Shown one piece after another: positions 7,176-18,333 of a DNA stretch of 64,000 nt; within the stretch, counting starts at the first letter, position 1; each line of letters opens with the position of its first letter. The notes below the pieces were generated by a model. That model saw nothing but the letters and a program-made list of their open reading frames with translations. It was not told the origin of the DNA and did not search any database. The translations under genes were made by a program, and so were the position numbers. The stretch is from an uncultured Corynebacterium sp. (lineage in GTDB: Bacteria > Actinomycetota > Actinomycetes > Mycobacteriales > Mycobacteriaceae). The DNA lies in assembly GCF_902489365.1 (NCBI RefSeq), contig NZ_CABTZR010000001.1, forward strand, positions 15,153 through 79,152, written 5' to 3'.

Positions 7176-9119
7176 ATGGCTGAGCAGGATAACGCTACCT
7201 TGAATAATGACACCACAGCCGAGTTCGAGGAGAAGACCGGCGAGAACGCCCCGCGCAAGGCCAAGAACTTCTGGCCCTCCGCCAAGCGCCTCTTTGGTCT
7301 GCTCGCGCCGTTTAAGGTGCAGCTGTTTGCGATTGCGGCGATGAACATCATCTGTGTGTTCCTCGCCGTGGCCGCGCCGAAGGTGATGGGCAAGGCCACC
7401 GACGTCATTTTCTCCGGCGTCATTTCCCGCCAGCTGCCCGCTGGGATGAGCAAGGAACAGGCCATCGAGGCGCTGCGCGCGGGCGGGCAGGATAAATTCG
7501 CCGACATGGCCTCAGCCATGGACTTGAACCCGGGCTTCGGCATCGACTTCTCCACGTTGGGCACGATTATTGGCATCGTGATTGCGATGTACGTGGTGTC
7601 CTCGCTCTTCCAGTGGTGGCAAGGCTACTTGCTCAACTCCATGGTCATGAAGATCGTCTTCGACCTGCGCGAGAGCATCGAGGCCAAGCTCAATGCGCTG
7701 CCGCTCAATTACTTCGATACGCAGTCGCGCGGCGATCTCCTCTCGCGCACCACCAACGACGCCGATAACATCCAGTCCGCCTTGCAGCAGGCCATTTCGC
7801 AGCTGTTTTATAACCTGCTCATGGTCGTGGGCATCACGGTCATGATGTTCACCGTGTCCTGGCAGCTAGCGCTCGTGGCGCTGCTGGCGCTGCCGCTGAC
7901 CGCGGTGGTCATCGCGGTGATTGGCTCGCGCGCGCAGAAGCAGTTCAAGGCGCAGTGGAAAGCCACCGGTGACCTCAACGGACAGGTCGAGGAAGCCTTC
8001 TCCGGCCACGATCTGGCGACTGTCTTCGGGCGCATCGATTCTATGACGGAGGATTTTGATAAGCGCAACGAGGAGCTGTTCCGCTCCGCCTCGCTGGCTC
8101 AGTTCCTGGCAGGCATGATGATGCCGATCATGCAGTTCATCTCCTACCTGTCCTACGTGGTCATCGCGGTGCTGGGTGCGTTGAAGGTGGCCTCTGGCTC
8201 GCTGACGTTGGGCGGGGCGCAGGCCTTCATCCAGTACTCGCGCGAGTTCAACCAGCCGCTGGGCCAGCTCGGCGGCATGATGCAGCAGGTGCAGTCGGGC
8301 GTGGCCTCGGCAGAGCGCGTCTTCGAATTCCTCGACGCCGAGGAAGAGCCCGCCGAGGAGTCCACCTCCCGCTTGGGTGGGCGTGCGAAGGGGCTCGTGG
8401 AGTTCGACGACGTCGACTTCTCCTACAACCCCGACAAGCCGCTCATCCAGGACCTCAACCTGCGCGTGGAGCCCGGCCAGACCGCGGCCATCGTCGGCCC
8501 CACGGGCGCTGGCAAGACCACGCTGGTCAACCTCATCATGCGCTTCTACGACATCGACTCGGGCTCCATCCGGCTCGACGGCGTCGACACCGCGGAGATC
8601 TCGCGCCGCGAGCTGCGCTCCCAGGTGGGCATGGTGCTGCAGGACGCCGTGGTCTTTGAGGGCACCATCATGGACAACATCCGCTACGGCCGCCTCGACG
8701 CCACCGACGAGGAAGTCATCGCCGCCGCGAAGGCCACCTACGTGGACCGCTTCGTCCACTCCCTCCCCGATGGCTATGACACCAAGATTGACCAGGATGG
8801 CGGCGCGATTTCCGCCGGCGAGCGCCAGCTCATCACCATCGCCCGCGCTTTCCTGGCGCAGCCAGCGCTGCTCATCCTCGATGAAGCCACCTCATCCGTG
8901 GATACCCGCACCGAGGTGCTCGTTCAGCAAGCCATGAACGCCCTGCGCGCGGACCGCACCTCCTTCATCATCGCGCACCGCCTGTCCACGATTCGCGACG
9001 CCGACCTCATCATCGTCATGGAAGAAGGCCGCATCGTCGAACAGGGCACCCACGCCGAGCTTCTCGACGCCCACGGCGCCTACTGGCGCCTCCACCAGTC
9101 TCAGTTCCGCGAGGACTAG
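7176..9119 (+). CDS. ABC exporter half-transporter with consensus ATP site (subunit B)
   Basis: A 647-residue partner of the preceding gene; its ATG directly follows the upstream TAA. A charged N-terminal extension of about 40 residues precedes the transmembrane domain (~45-370), and the nucleotide-binding domain follows (~395-640). Walker A is GPTGAGKTT, Walker B is LLILDEATSSVD with the catalytic Glu, and the H-loop is IIAHRLSTIRD. The signature is degenerate: ISAGERQ in place of LSGGQ. This complements subunit A exactly, so one composite site (its Walker motifs with A's signature) hydrolyses ATP and the other mainly binds it. The insertion between the first two helices (residues ~80-115) is longer than in A. 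Confidence 0.9.
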   Translation: MAEQDNATLNNDTTAEFEEKTGENAPRKAKNFWPSAKRLFGLLAPFKVQLFAIAAMNIICVFLAVAAPKVMGKATDVIFSGVISRQLPAGMSKEQAIEALRAGGQDKFADMASAMDLNPGFGIDFSTLGTIIGIVIAMYVVSSLFQWWQGYLLNSMVMKIVFDLRESIEAKLNALPLNYFDTQSRGDLLSRTTNDADNIQSALQQAISQLFYNLLMVVGITVMMFTVSWQLALVALLALPLTAVVIAVIGSRAQKQFKAQWKATGDLNGQVEEAFSGHDLATVFGRIDSMTEDFDKRNEELFRSASLAQFLAGMMMPIMQFISYLSYVVIAVLGALKVASGSLTLGGAQAFIQYSREFNQPLGQLGGMMQQVQSGVASAERVFEFLDAEEEPAEESTSRLGGRAKGLVEFDDVDFSYNPDKPLIQDLNLRVEPGQTAAIVGPTGAGKTTLVNLIMRFYDIDSGSIRLDGVDTAEISRRELRSQVGMVLQDAVVFEGTIMDNIRYGRLDATDEEVIAAAKATYVDRFVHSLPDGYDTKIDQDGGAISAGERQLITIARAFLAQPALLILDEATSSVDTRTEVLVQQAMNALRADRTSFIIAHRLSTIRDADLIIVMEEGRIVEQGTHAELLDAHGAYWRLHQSQFRED

Positions 9120-9121
9120 CG

Positions 9122-9700
9122 CTAGTCGACCGTCACGGACATTATCGGGGCCGAGAACGAGTCGCCCGTGAGGTTCGCCAGCTCGAGGGTGACGTCAGTG
9201 AGGGAAAGGTGTTCCATGAGAGCGTCGGGAAGCTCAGCGTCTGGGACAGGATTCGGCTGGGGTATACCGAGCTGATCGAGGACAGCGTTGATATCGCCGC
9301 CAGTGAGATCCGCCGTGACAGGAACGGTGTCCACGCCCTCGACAGCGGGCGTGGCAGTCACGGAGGTCGCCACGATACGCACTGAACCCTCCACTTCGGT
9401 CAAGGCGTCGTCGGTGGTGAGCAGCCCATCGCCGGCGTTGCCCGGCAGCGTGATAGCCAAATCGCGCACGACGAGGCGGTCCCCGGTCAGCTCCAGCACA
9501 CGCACCTCCCCATCGCGGGTGGGCATCGTACCCAGCGAGGCTTTCACGTTCCCCGTCAGCGTCACCTCATCAGCCGTCACGGTAGAGAAATAAGGTTGTG
9601 CGGGCGCAACTTGCGCGCTTACGCCCCTCGCGCTCACCGCGAGGACTGCGACAATAGCGATCACTGCTTTCCGTGAGCGCGAAGGGCGGCGTTTACGCAT
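9122..9700 (-). CDS. Secreted or membrane-anchored protein, third gene of the DUF6230/DUF6114 operon
   Basis: 192 residues with an Arg/Lys-rich N-terminus followed by a hydrophobic signal segment (residues ~11-30), then a beta-rich extracytoplasmic domain rich in Thr, Val and Asp. I do not recognise a family with confidence; the succession of short beta-strands and the DLAITLPGN and VTADLTGGDINAVLDQLGI segments recall LmeA-type (DUF2993) lipid-binding proteins, but this is weak. The start overlaps the upstream DUF6114 gene by eight bases. Its stop lies two bases from the ABC exporter stop, so transcription converges here with no space for a separate terminator. Confidence 0.7.
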   Translation of the reverse strand: MRKRRPSRSRKAVIAIVAVLAVSARGVSAQVAPAQPYFSTVTADEVTLTGNVKASLGTMPTRDGEVRVLELTGDRLVVRDLAITLPGNAGDGLLTTDDALTEVEGSVRIVATSVTATPAVEGVDTVPVTADLTGGDINAVLDQLGIPQPNPVPDAELPDALMEHLSLTDVTLELANLTGDSFSAPIMSVTVD

Positions 9701-10157
9701 CGCTAGGCTCCCAGGCCAAGGTCAGCGCGCCGCCGATGATGCCGAGCACTGAGCCGATAAGAAAGCCTCCCAAGTTGGAGGTGGGAAGCGCGATGACCGC
9801 CACGATGATGCCCAGCACGCCGAGGTAGGTCGCGGTTCCCGGGCGAAACCACGCGCCAAGGCCAAACATGACCAGCAACGCCCCGATAAGCAGCGTGGAC
9901 ACACCCGACACGGTAGAAATCATAACGAGCAGGTCCGAGATCTGCACCGTGAAGTAGGCCGGCATAGCGATGACGATGCCCGAAAGAATGAGCAGCAGCC
10001 CCGGAATAAACGGCCGCCCGGCGCGCCACGCCTTAAACCGCCCCCACGCCCCGCCTGTGGCTGCCGCGGGAGCTACAGCCTGGTCAACATCGAGAGAATC
10101 CGGCGCTTCTGCTCCATGCAGTGCTGCGTCGGAATCCCTAGCGTGATCAGCAGACAT
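9693..10157 (-). CDS. DUF6114 family membrane protein
   Basis: 154 residues. A hydrophilic N-terminal 40 residues leads into WGRFKAWRAGRPFIPGLLLI, the conserved entry of DUF6114 proteins, and four membrane helices follow to the end. In Streptomyces and relatives DUF6114 genes sit beside DUF6230 genes, as here, so the two products probably act together in the envelope; no function is established. It overlaps the DUF6230 gene by 11 bases and the downstream gene by 8, indicating one translationally coupled operon. Confidence 0.75.
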   Translation of the reverse strand: MSADHARDSDAALHGAEAPDSLDVDQAVAPAAATGGAWGRFKAWRAGRPFIPGLLLILSGIVIAMPAYFTVQISDLLVMISTVSGVSTLLIGALLVMFGLGAWFRPGTATYLGVLGIIVAVIALPTSNLGGFLIGSVLGIIGGALTLAWEPSDA

Positions 10158-10719
10158 TATCGTGCCCCCGCCGCACAGAGACGCCCACGTTCTTTGCAGA
10201 TAGCGTCTTCGCGCCGATGGAGGTGGCGCGCACGTCGTCGGCAGTCAGCGAAACCTGCTTGGCATAGAGGCCCCACGTCCCCGGGTCGGCGGACTGGGAC
10301 AGCTGGCTGGCGTCGATGCCCACGTTCGCGTCCTGCATGACCAGCGAGCCCTCGATATTCGACGCACCGACGAGGAGACCAGTGGCCTCCACGCTGTTAT
10401 CGCCTTTAGCCTTAAGCGCGAGCGTGGACTCCCCCACCGCAGGCAGGTCAGTGGTGACATACAGACACAAGTCCGAGGCCACCGCGTGCTCCATTTTGAG
10501 GCGGGCGGTGGGCACGTCCTCCTCGCCCTTCTTGTCGCTGTCCACAAACAAGGAAAAGCCGTCACCTTCCAAGTGACGAATGTTGACGTTGAAGAACGTA
10601 CCCGACAGCGCCAGATTCGCCGTCAGACCGCCCTGCGCAACCGCAACTCCGGCCACTCCGAATGCTGCGAAGCCCGCAACGAGGCCCACCGCGGCCTTCG
10701 GAACATTGATTCTGCCCAC
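10147..10719 (-). CDS. DUF6230 family exported protein
   Basis: 190 residues from a GTG at 10719 that is preceded by AGGAGG four bases upstream; longer ATG-initiated versions reach into the promoter region and lack such a site. A signal-anchor (VPKAAVGLVAGFAAFGVAG) is followed by a beta-rich domain whose segments NIRHLEGDGFSLFVD and LCLYVTTDLPAVGESTLALKA match the DUF6230 pattern. The product is expected outside the membrane. It is the first gene of the DUF6230-DUF6114-9122 operon and is divergent from the Fe-S oxidoreductase gene at 10832. Confidence 0.75.
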   Translation of the reverse strand: MGRINVPKAAVGLVAGFAAFGVAGVAVAQGGLTANLALSGTFFNVNIRHLEGDGFSLFVDSDKKGEEDVPTARLKMEHAVASDLCLYVTTDLPAVGESTLALKAKGDNSVEATGLLVGASNIEGSLVMQDANVGIDASQLSQSADPGTWGLYAKQVSLTADDVRATSIGAKTLSAKNVGVSVRRGHDNVC

Positions 10720-10831
10720 AACGCCTCCTGAATTCTTAGCCCTCAAGATGATAGCTGAATGCTGACTCACTGATTTGGGGCCGGGGGATTTAAGGTAGGA
10801 GGCACGCACAGCAGCAATTAAAGGAGCGCGC

Positions 10832-13684
<2,853 letters not shown>

Positions 13685-13753
13685 TGCGACGTCAGCCACA
13701 GCAGCGCCGCGTGAGCTAGGCGTGCCTGGTTTCGCACAGGTACGCTCTACTCC

Positions 13754-14977
13754 ATGCAATCTGACGTGACCTACGTCCTCGCCTCGGGCGACAACAATTA
13801 CACCGACTCGCTGGTGTCCTTCGCATGGATCATGGCAGCAGCGCTGCTGGCGCCGTTGGTATCCCATATCCTCGGCAAGAAGATGCCGGCCGTGGCACTG
13901 CTTATTTTCTTCGGCATGCTCATCGGCCCCTCGATGTTGGGCTTGGCGCACGAAGACCCCGGCATCGGCATGCTGAAAGAACTCGGCGTCGGCGCGCTGT
14001 TCCTCCTCGCCGGTTTCGAAATCGATCTCGCCTCCCTGAAGTCTAAGGAAGCCGCGACGGGTTTCTCCACGTGGCTTATCTGCATGGTCGCGTGTGGTGT
14101 TGGTGCCTACTTCCTCATGGACGACATCCCCGGCGCCATCGTCATGGCCATCGCTTTAACCTCCACCGCCCTGGGTACCATCACGCCGATGCTCAAACAG
14201 GAGAAGCTCCTTGGCACGCGCGTGGGCGATTCCGTAGTCATCCACGGCGCGATCGGTGAGGTCGCGCCAATTACCGCGATGGCGCTCCTTCTGGGAACGC
14301 GCTCCACGTGGACAACGATGCTGATTCTTCTGGCCTTCATCGCAATCGCGGTGGCAGTGGCCATCATGCCCTTTGCTATTACGACGCTCATGCCGTGGTT
14401 CAAGGACGCCTTCATTTCCGGGGCGGGCTCAACGAACCAGACCATCATGCGCCTCATCATTTTGATTCTGGCTATCCTCATGGCGGTCACCGCCGTCTTT
14501 GAGCTCGATATCGTGCTGGGCGCCTTCGCGGCGGGCATCATCTTGAACCGCATCGTGCCCGATGAGTTTCATAAGGGCTTGGAGAACCGCCTCGACGTGG
14601 TGTTTTATTCCATGCTCATCCCCGTCTTCTTCGTGGTTTCCGGCATGGCTATTGACTGGAAAGTCATCATGGATGAGCCCCTCAAGGTCCTCGGAATCCC
14701 GCTGCTCATCCTGGTTACCCGCGGCCTGCCGGTGTTCCTGCGCGAAAACCTCCACCAAACTGGCTCCGACGTCGAAACCACCCGCGAGCGCCTCCAAGTG
14801 GCTCTCTACGCGGCGACCGGCCTGCCCATCATCGTGGCGGTCATGACGCTAGCGGTGGATTCCGGCATCGTCGATAGTGAAACAGCCTCCATCTTCATCG
14901 CCGGTGGCGCGCTCACCGTGGCTATCTTCCCGTTCCTCTCCGGTCTCGTGCGCGAAAAGACGGAAGAAAAGGACTGA
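13754..14977 (+). CDS. Cation:proton antiporter, CPA2 family
   Basis: 407 residues with about 12 hydrophobic helices and a short cytoplasmic end. LIFFGMLIGPSMLG (residues ~53-66) and LLAGFEIDLASLK (~86-98) are the hallmark helices of Kef-type/CPA2 sodium or potassium:proton exchangers. No TrkA-N/RCK domain follows, so it is the bare transporter type. It would couple cation efflux to proton entry across the cytoplasmic membrane. It lies 69 bases after the oxidoreductase and 13 bases before the DUF1707 gene. Which ion is moved cannot be told from the sequence. Confidence 0.85.
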   Translation: MQSDVTYVLASGDNNYTDSLVSFAWIMAAALLAPLVSHILGKKMPAVALLIFFGMLIGPSMLGLAHEDPGIGMLKELGVGALFLLAGFEIDLASLKSKEAATGFSTWLICMVACGVGAYFLMDDIPGAIVMAIALTSTALGTITPMLKQEKLLGTRVGDSVVIHGAIGEVAPITAMALLLGTRSTWTTMLILLAFIAIAVAVAIMPFAITTLMPWFKDAFISGAGSTNQTIMRLIILILAILMAVTAVFELDIVLGAFAAGIILNRIVPDEFHKGLENRLDVVFYSMLIPVFFVVSGMAIDWKVIMDEPLKVLGIPLLILVTRGLPVFLRENLHQTGSDVETTRERLQVALYAATGLPIIVAVMTLAVDSGIVDSETASIFIAGGALTVAIFPFLSGLVREKTEEKD

Positions 14978-14990
14978 TAGAATATAGGGC

Positions 14991-15602
14991 GTGACTAATC
15001 CCTTCAGTATGCGGCTTTCCGACGCCGAACGGACCGACGCCGTCAACGACCTCGCCCAGGCCTTGGGTGAGGGCCGCCTATCGATGGACGAGTTTGAAGA
15101 GCGCACCGACGCGATCATGGAGGCGACGACTCGCCGCGAGCTGGCAGAAGTCTTCATGGATATCCCCACCAAGGCCAGCAGCGAGCTGAAGATTTACTCC
15201 CAGGGCGACGTCGCGCGCGCCTACCAGTCAACCCGGAAGCCCCGATTGGCCACGGCCATGGTGGGCTCACTGGGGCTTTTATTCGGCTCGATTGCATCCT
15301 TTGCTGCCCTGTCCGGCGTCACCGCCGCGCTGACCGGAACGGGTTTGCTTTTCCTCATCCCCGCGTTGTGGATCATGCTGTACGTGGCCAAGGTGGGCCC
15401 CGCGTCCTGGCACCAGCCCTCCGCGCGGCAGATTGAGCGCCAGCGCATGCGCGAGCTCAAGGCCGCCGGCGCTGAAGAACGCGCACAGATGCGGGCGTTG
15501 GAGCAGGCGCAGTGGGCGGAGAGGCGTCGCCAAGCAAGTGAAATCACCGGCGATGCGATGAATCTGGCCAAACGCAAGCTGGAAGAGTGGAACCAGAAGT
15601 AA
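14991..15602 (+). CDS. DUF1707 domain membrane protein
   Basis: 203 residues from a GTG start. The N-terminal MRLSDAERTDAVNDLAQALG...LSMDEFEERTDAIMEATTRREL block is the DUF1707 (SHOCT-like) helical domain common in actinobacteria. Two membrane helices follow (residues ~83-125), then a charged, helix-forming C-terminus rich in Arg, Gln and Ala (~140-203), probably a coiled coil. DUF1707 domains are thought to mediate protein contacts at the membrane; the role here is unknown. An internal ATG seven codons later is an alternative start. Confidence 0.8.
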   Translation: MTNPFSMRLSDAERTDAVNDLAQALGEGRLSMDEFEERTDAIMEATTRRELAEVFMDIPTKASSELKIYSQGDVARAYQSTRKPRLATAMVGSLGLLFGSIASFAALSGVTAALTGTGLLFLIPALWIMLYVAKVGPASWHQPSARQIERQRMRELKAAGAEERAQMRALEQAQWAERRRQASEITGDAMNLAKRKLEEWNQK

Positions 15603-15612
15603 CATATCCGGC

Positions 15613-16836
15613 ATGACACACAACCGGATTTTTGATCAATCCACCAAACTACAAGGCGTTGCCTACGATATTCGCGGCGAGGTTTCCACGGAAGCCGAGC
15701 GCATGGAGCTCGACGGGCACAGCATTCTGAAGCTCAACACCGGCAACCCGGCGGTGTTTGGTTTCGATGCGCCGGACGTGATTATGCGCGACATGATTGC
15801 GGCGCTGCCGACCTCCCAGGGCTACTCCACGTCGAAAGGTATTATCCCGGCGCGGCGCGCGATTGTGACCCGCTATGAGCTGGAGGATTTCCCCAGCTTC
15901 GATGTCAATGACGTGTACTTGGGCAACGGCGTCTCCGAGCTGATCTCGATGGTGACGCAGGCGCTGCTTGACGACGGCGACGAGGTTCTCATCCCCGCCC
16001 CTGACTACCCGCTGTGGACGGCGGCGACGTCGCTGGCGGGTGGCACGCCCGTGCACTATCTGTGCGATGAGGAGGATGATTGGAATCCGTCCATTGAGGA
16101 TATTCGCGCAAAAGTAACGGAGAAGACCAAGGCCATTGTGGTCATTAATCCGAATAACCCGACGGGTGCCGTGTACTCGCGTGAGACCCTGCAGAAAATC
16201 GTGGATGTAGCGCGCGAGTATAATCTGCTGATTCTGGCGGATGAGATTTATGACCGCATTCTTTATGACGGCGCGAAGCACATTTCGATTGCCTCGCTGG
16301 CGCCGGACTTGCTGACGATCACGTTTAATGGCCTGTCGAAGGCCTACCGCGTGGCCGGCTACCGCGCCGGCTGGATGGTCTTGACGGGCCCGAAGTCCCA
16401 TGCCCGCGGTTTCATCGAGGGCCTGGATTTGCTGGCGGGCATGCGCCTGTGCCCGAATGTGCCGGCACAACACGCGATTCAGGTCGCACTTGGTGGGCGT
16501 CAGTCCATTTATGAGCTCACCGGCCAGGGCGGGCGCTTGCTCAAGCAGCGCAATATTGCCTACGAGAAGCTCAACGAGATCCCTGGCGTATCCGTAGTGA
16601 AGCCGATGGGCGCGCTGTATTGCTTCCCGCGCTTGGACCCAGAGGTCTATGAGATTCACGATGACTCGAAGCTCATGCTCGACATCCTGCGCGCCGAGAA
16701 AATCCTCATGGTGCAAGGCACCGGCTTTAACTGGCCCACGCCGGATCACTTCCGTGTGGTTACGCTGCCGTGGGCCTCGCAGCTAGAGAACGCGATTGAG
16801 CGGCTCGGCAACTTCCTGGTGAGCTACCGCCAGTAG
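15613..16836 (+). CDS. alaT: Alanine aminotransferase AlaT
   Basis: A 407-residue class I/II PLP aminotransferase. NPNNPTGAVYSRE and LADEIYDRILYDG are the cofactor-pocket motifs, and the Schiff-base lysine is in FNGLSKAYRVAGYRAGWMV (residue ~238). The sequence pattern is that of AlaT of C. glutamicum and E. coli, which makes alanine from pyruvate with glutamate as donor. The N-terminal LQGVAYDIRGEV segment is diagnostic for this subgroup. The gene lies ten bases after the DUF1707 gene and may be co-transcribed with it. Confidence 0.9.
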   Translation: MTHNRIFDQSTKLQGVAYDIRGEVSTEAERMELDGHSILKLNTGNPAVFGFDAPDVIMRDMIAALPTSQGYSTSKGIIPARRAIVTRYELEDFPSFDVNDVYLGNGVSELISMVTQALLDDGDEVLIPAPDYPLWTAATSLAGGTPVHYLCDEEDDWNPSIEDIRAKVTEKTKAIVVINPNNPTGAVYSRETLQKIVDVAREYNLLILADEIYDRILYDGAKHISIASLAPDLLTITFNGLSKAYRVAGYRAGWMVLTGPKSHARGFIEGLDLLAGMRLCPNVPAQHAIQVALGGRQSIYELTGQGGRLLKQRNIAYEKLNEIPGVSVVKPMGALYCFPRLDPEVYEIHDDSKLMLDILRAEKILMVQGTGFNWPTPDHFRVVTLPWASQLENAIERLGNFLVSYRQ

Positions 16837-16913
16837 CACTGCTTCCCACGATCGGGCAGGCGTAACGAGGCGCGCTCGGCGCGAAAGCGTTCGCGCTCCC
16901 TTTGCCTCGAGCG

Positions 16914-18212
16914 TTAGCGGTCGGGCGGGGCGGGGCTTCCCGGCTCGGAACGTGCTGGCGGCGTGGCGGACTCTGCAGTGCGGGCGCTTGGCTGAGCACT
17001 GTCATGGCTTGCGGTGTCGTCGCGATGCTCGCGGATGCGCTGGGCTCGCGGTGCTCGGTGCGGATGGGCCGGCTCACGCGGATCGCGGGGGCCGGCTGGC
17101 ACCCATTTGATCTTGCCGTTTTCGCGCACGATACGGCCACGGCCCGGGAGACCATTGATGGCGTTGTGATACTTGCACAGCGGGGTGAGGTTTTCGGGGT
17201 TTGTCTCGCCGCCGTTTCTCCATTCCTTGATGTGGTGTATCTGGCAATAATCAGCCCCACACAAGCAACGGCCCCAGGCACAGGTGGGTTGCTCGCCGCA
17301 AGCCATGATGCGCTGCTTCTCCGAGGCAACGCGCTGGGTGCGGTGGAGTTCCACGGGGCCTTTGACGCGGTCGACGAGCATGACGAGGCCTTCTTCTGCG
17401 AGCTCCCGCTCGATGAGCTCTTTACCCGTGATCTTGGCACCGTTGGAGAGCTGAATCACGATATCCCCAAGGTCGGGCGCCGCGCTGGTAGCGGATGTCT
17501 CATCGCTGATGCCAGCACGTGCATCGTGTCCGGCATCAGCAGCGGGGGTATCTGATGCTGCTCCAGGCTGGCTGGAAACCGGAGTTGCGGCGGAGTCGGG
17601 GCGCGGGGTGGACGGGTCGCCCAAGCGGCCCAAGATTGTGGCGTATTCGGGAAGCTCCATGACGGCGAGGGTCTGGGCCACGGGGCGGGCGAGGCGGCCT
17701 TCGCGAAACGCAGCGGTGAACGAGCCGACTGGATCGTCCTCATCGATGTTGGGGCGCAGGTCCTCGATGAGCGCGGCCGGGGCCGTGAGCGTGAGCTTCG
17801 ACAGCTCCTTGCCGCGGCGAATTGTCACGCCCGGCTTCGGCGCGGGCGGCGGGTTGAGCTCACGAATGCGCTTGCGCGCATAGCGGGCCACGGCCTTTTC
17901 ATCTCCCACGATGCCGCACAATTCAATGCGCAAATCCCACGCCTCACGCTGCTTCTTCAGCCTTCCTGCGAAGCGTTCAATGAGCAGCAGCGTGGGCAAG
18001 TCGTGCCCATTGGCGCGGGCGGCCGAAACGGCACGCGCTTGTTTGCGGGTGAAGGAGGTGGGGGCAAAGTAAACGTCGAAAAGCGCCAGCAAGGAACGCG
18101 CCACAGACTCCGGACCCCACACCCGCAGCTGCTCGAAGCTCAGCCCCGCAACGCCGGCGACGAGCTCGATGCCCGCCGCCTGGCTGCGAAGATGCGCTTC
18201 CACGAGGTTCAT
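16914..18212 (-). CDS. 13E12/DUF222-like HNH endonuclease-domain protein (first paralogue)
   Basis: 432 residues. An alpha-helical N-terminal domain (residues ~1-290) leads to an HNH domain: CAWGRCLCGADYCQIHHI, then GGETNPENLTPLCKYHNAI, with the two cysteines, histidine pair and asparagine expected for a zinc-bound HNH fold. The last 60 residues are Arg/Pro-rich and disordered. I prefer the ATG at 18212 (MNLVEAHL) over one 14 codons upstream because it aligns with the start of the paralogue at 52321 (MKLGDLLG). Such proteins are multi-copy in actinobacteria and were once counted as mobile-element genes; nuclease activity is inferred from the motif, and their role is unknown. Confidence 0.8.
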   Translation of the reverse strand: MNLVEAHLRSQAAGIELVAGVAGLSFEQLRVWGPESVARSLLALFDVYFAPTSFTRKQARAVSAARANGHDLPTLLLIERFAGRLKKQREAWDLRIELCGIVGDEKAVARYARKRIRELNPPPAPKPGVTIRRGKELSKLTLTAPAALIEDLRPNIDEDDPVGSFTAAFREGRLARPVAQTLAVMELPEYATILGRLGDPSTPRPDSAATPVSSQPGAASDTPAADAGHDARAGISDETSATSAAPDLGDIVIQLSNGAKITGKELIERELAEEGLVMLVDRVKGPVELHRTQRVASEKQRIMACGEQPTCAWGRCLCGADYCQIHHIKEWRNGGETNPENLTPLCKYHNAINGLPGRGRIVRENGKIKWVPAGPRDPREPAHPHRAPRAQRIREHRDDTASHDSAQPSARTAESATPPARSEPGSPAPPDR

Positions 18213-18305
18213 GCCAGCCACGCTAAACGCCCCATCCGCCTCACACAACGGCACCGCCGTCAGCCTGTGGATAACTTGTTGACCGTGTCAGCAATACTTT
18301 TCTTT

Positions 18306-18326
18306 ATTATGAAACTCATTCACAAT
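18306..18326. promoter_or_regulatory. 21-bp palindrome upstream of the YibE/F gene
   Basis: ATTATGAA-N5-TTCACAAT is a dyad with seven of eight arm pairs matching, ending seven bases before the ATG at 18334. Its size, AT-rich arms and TGAA/TTCA core recall Fur-family (Zur-like) operators of corynebacteria, but the match to the recalled Zur consensus is partial. It overlaps the expected promoter/leader of the YibE/F gene. Confidence 0.35.
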
Positions 18327-18333
18327 AGTAGGC

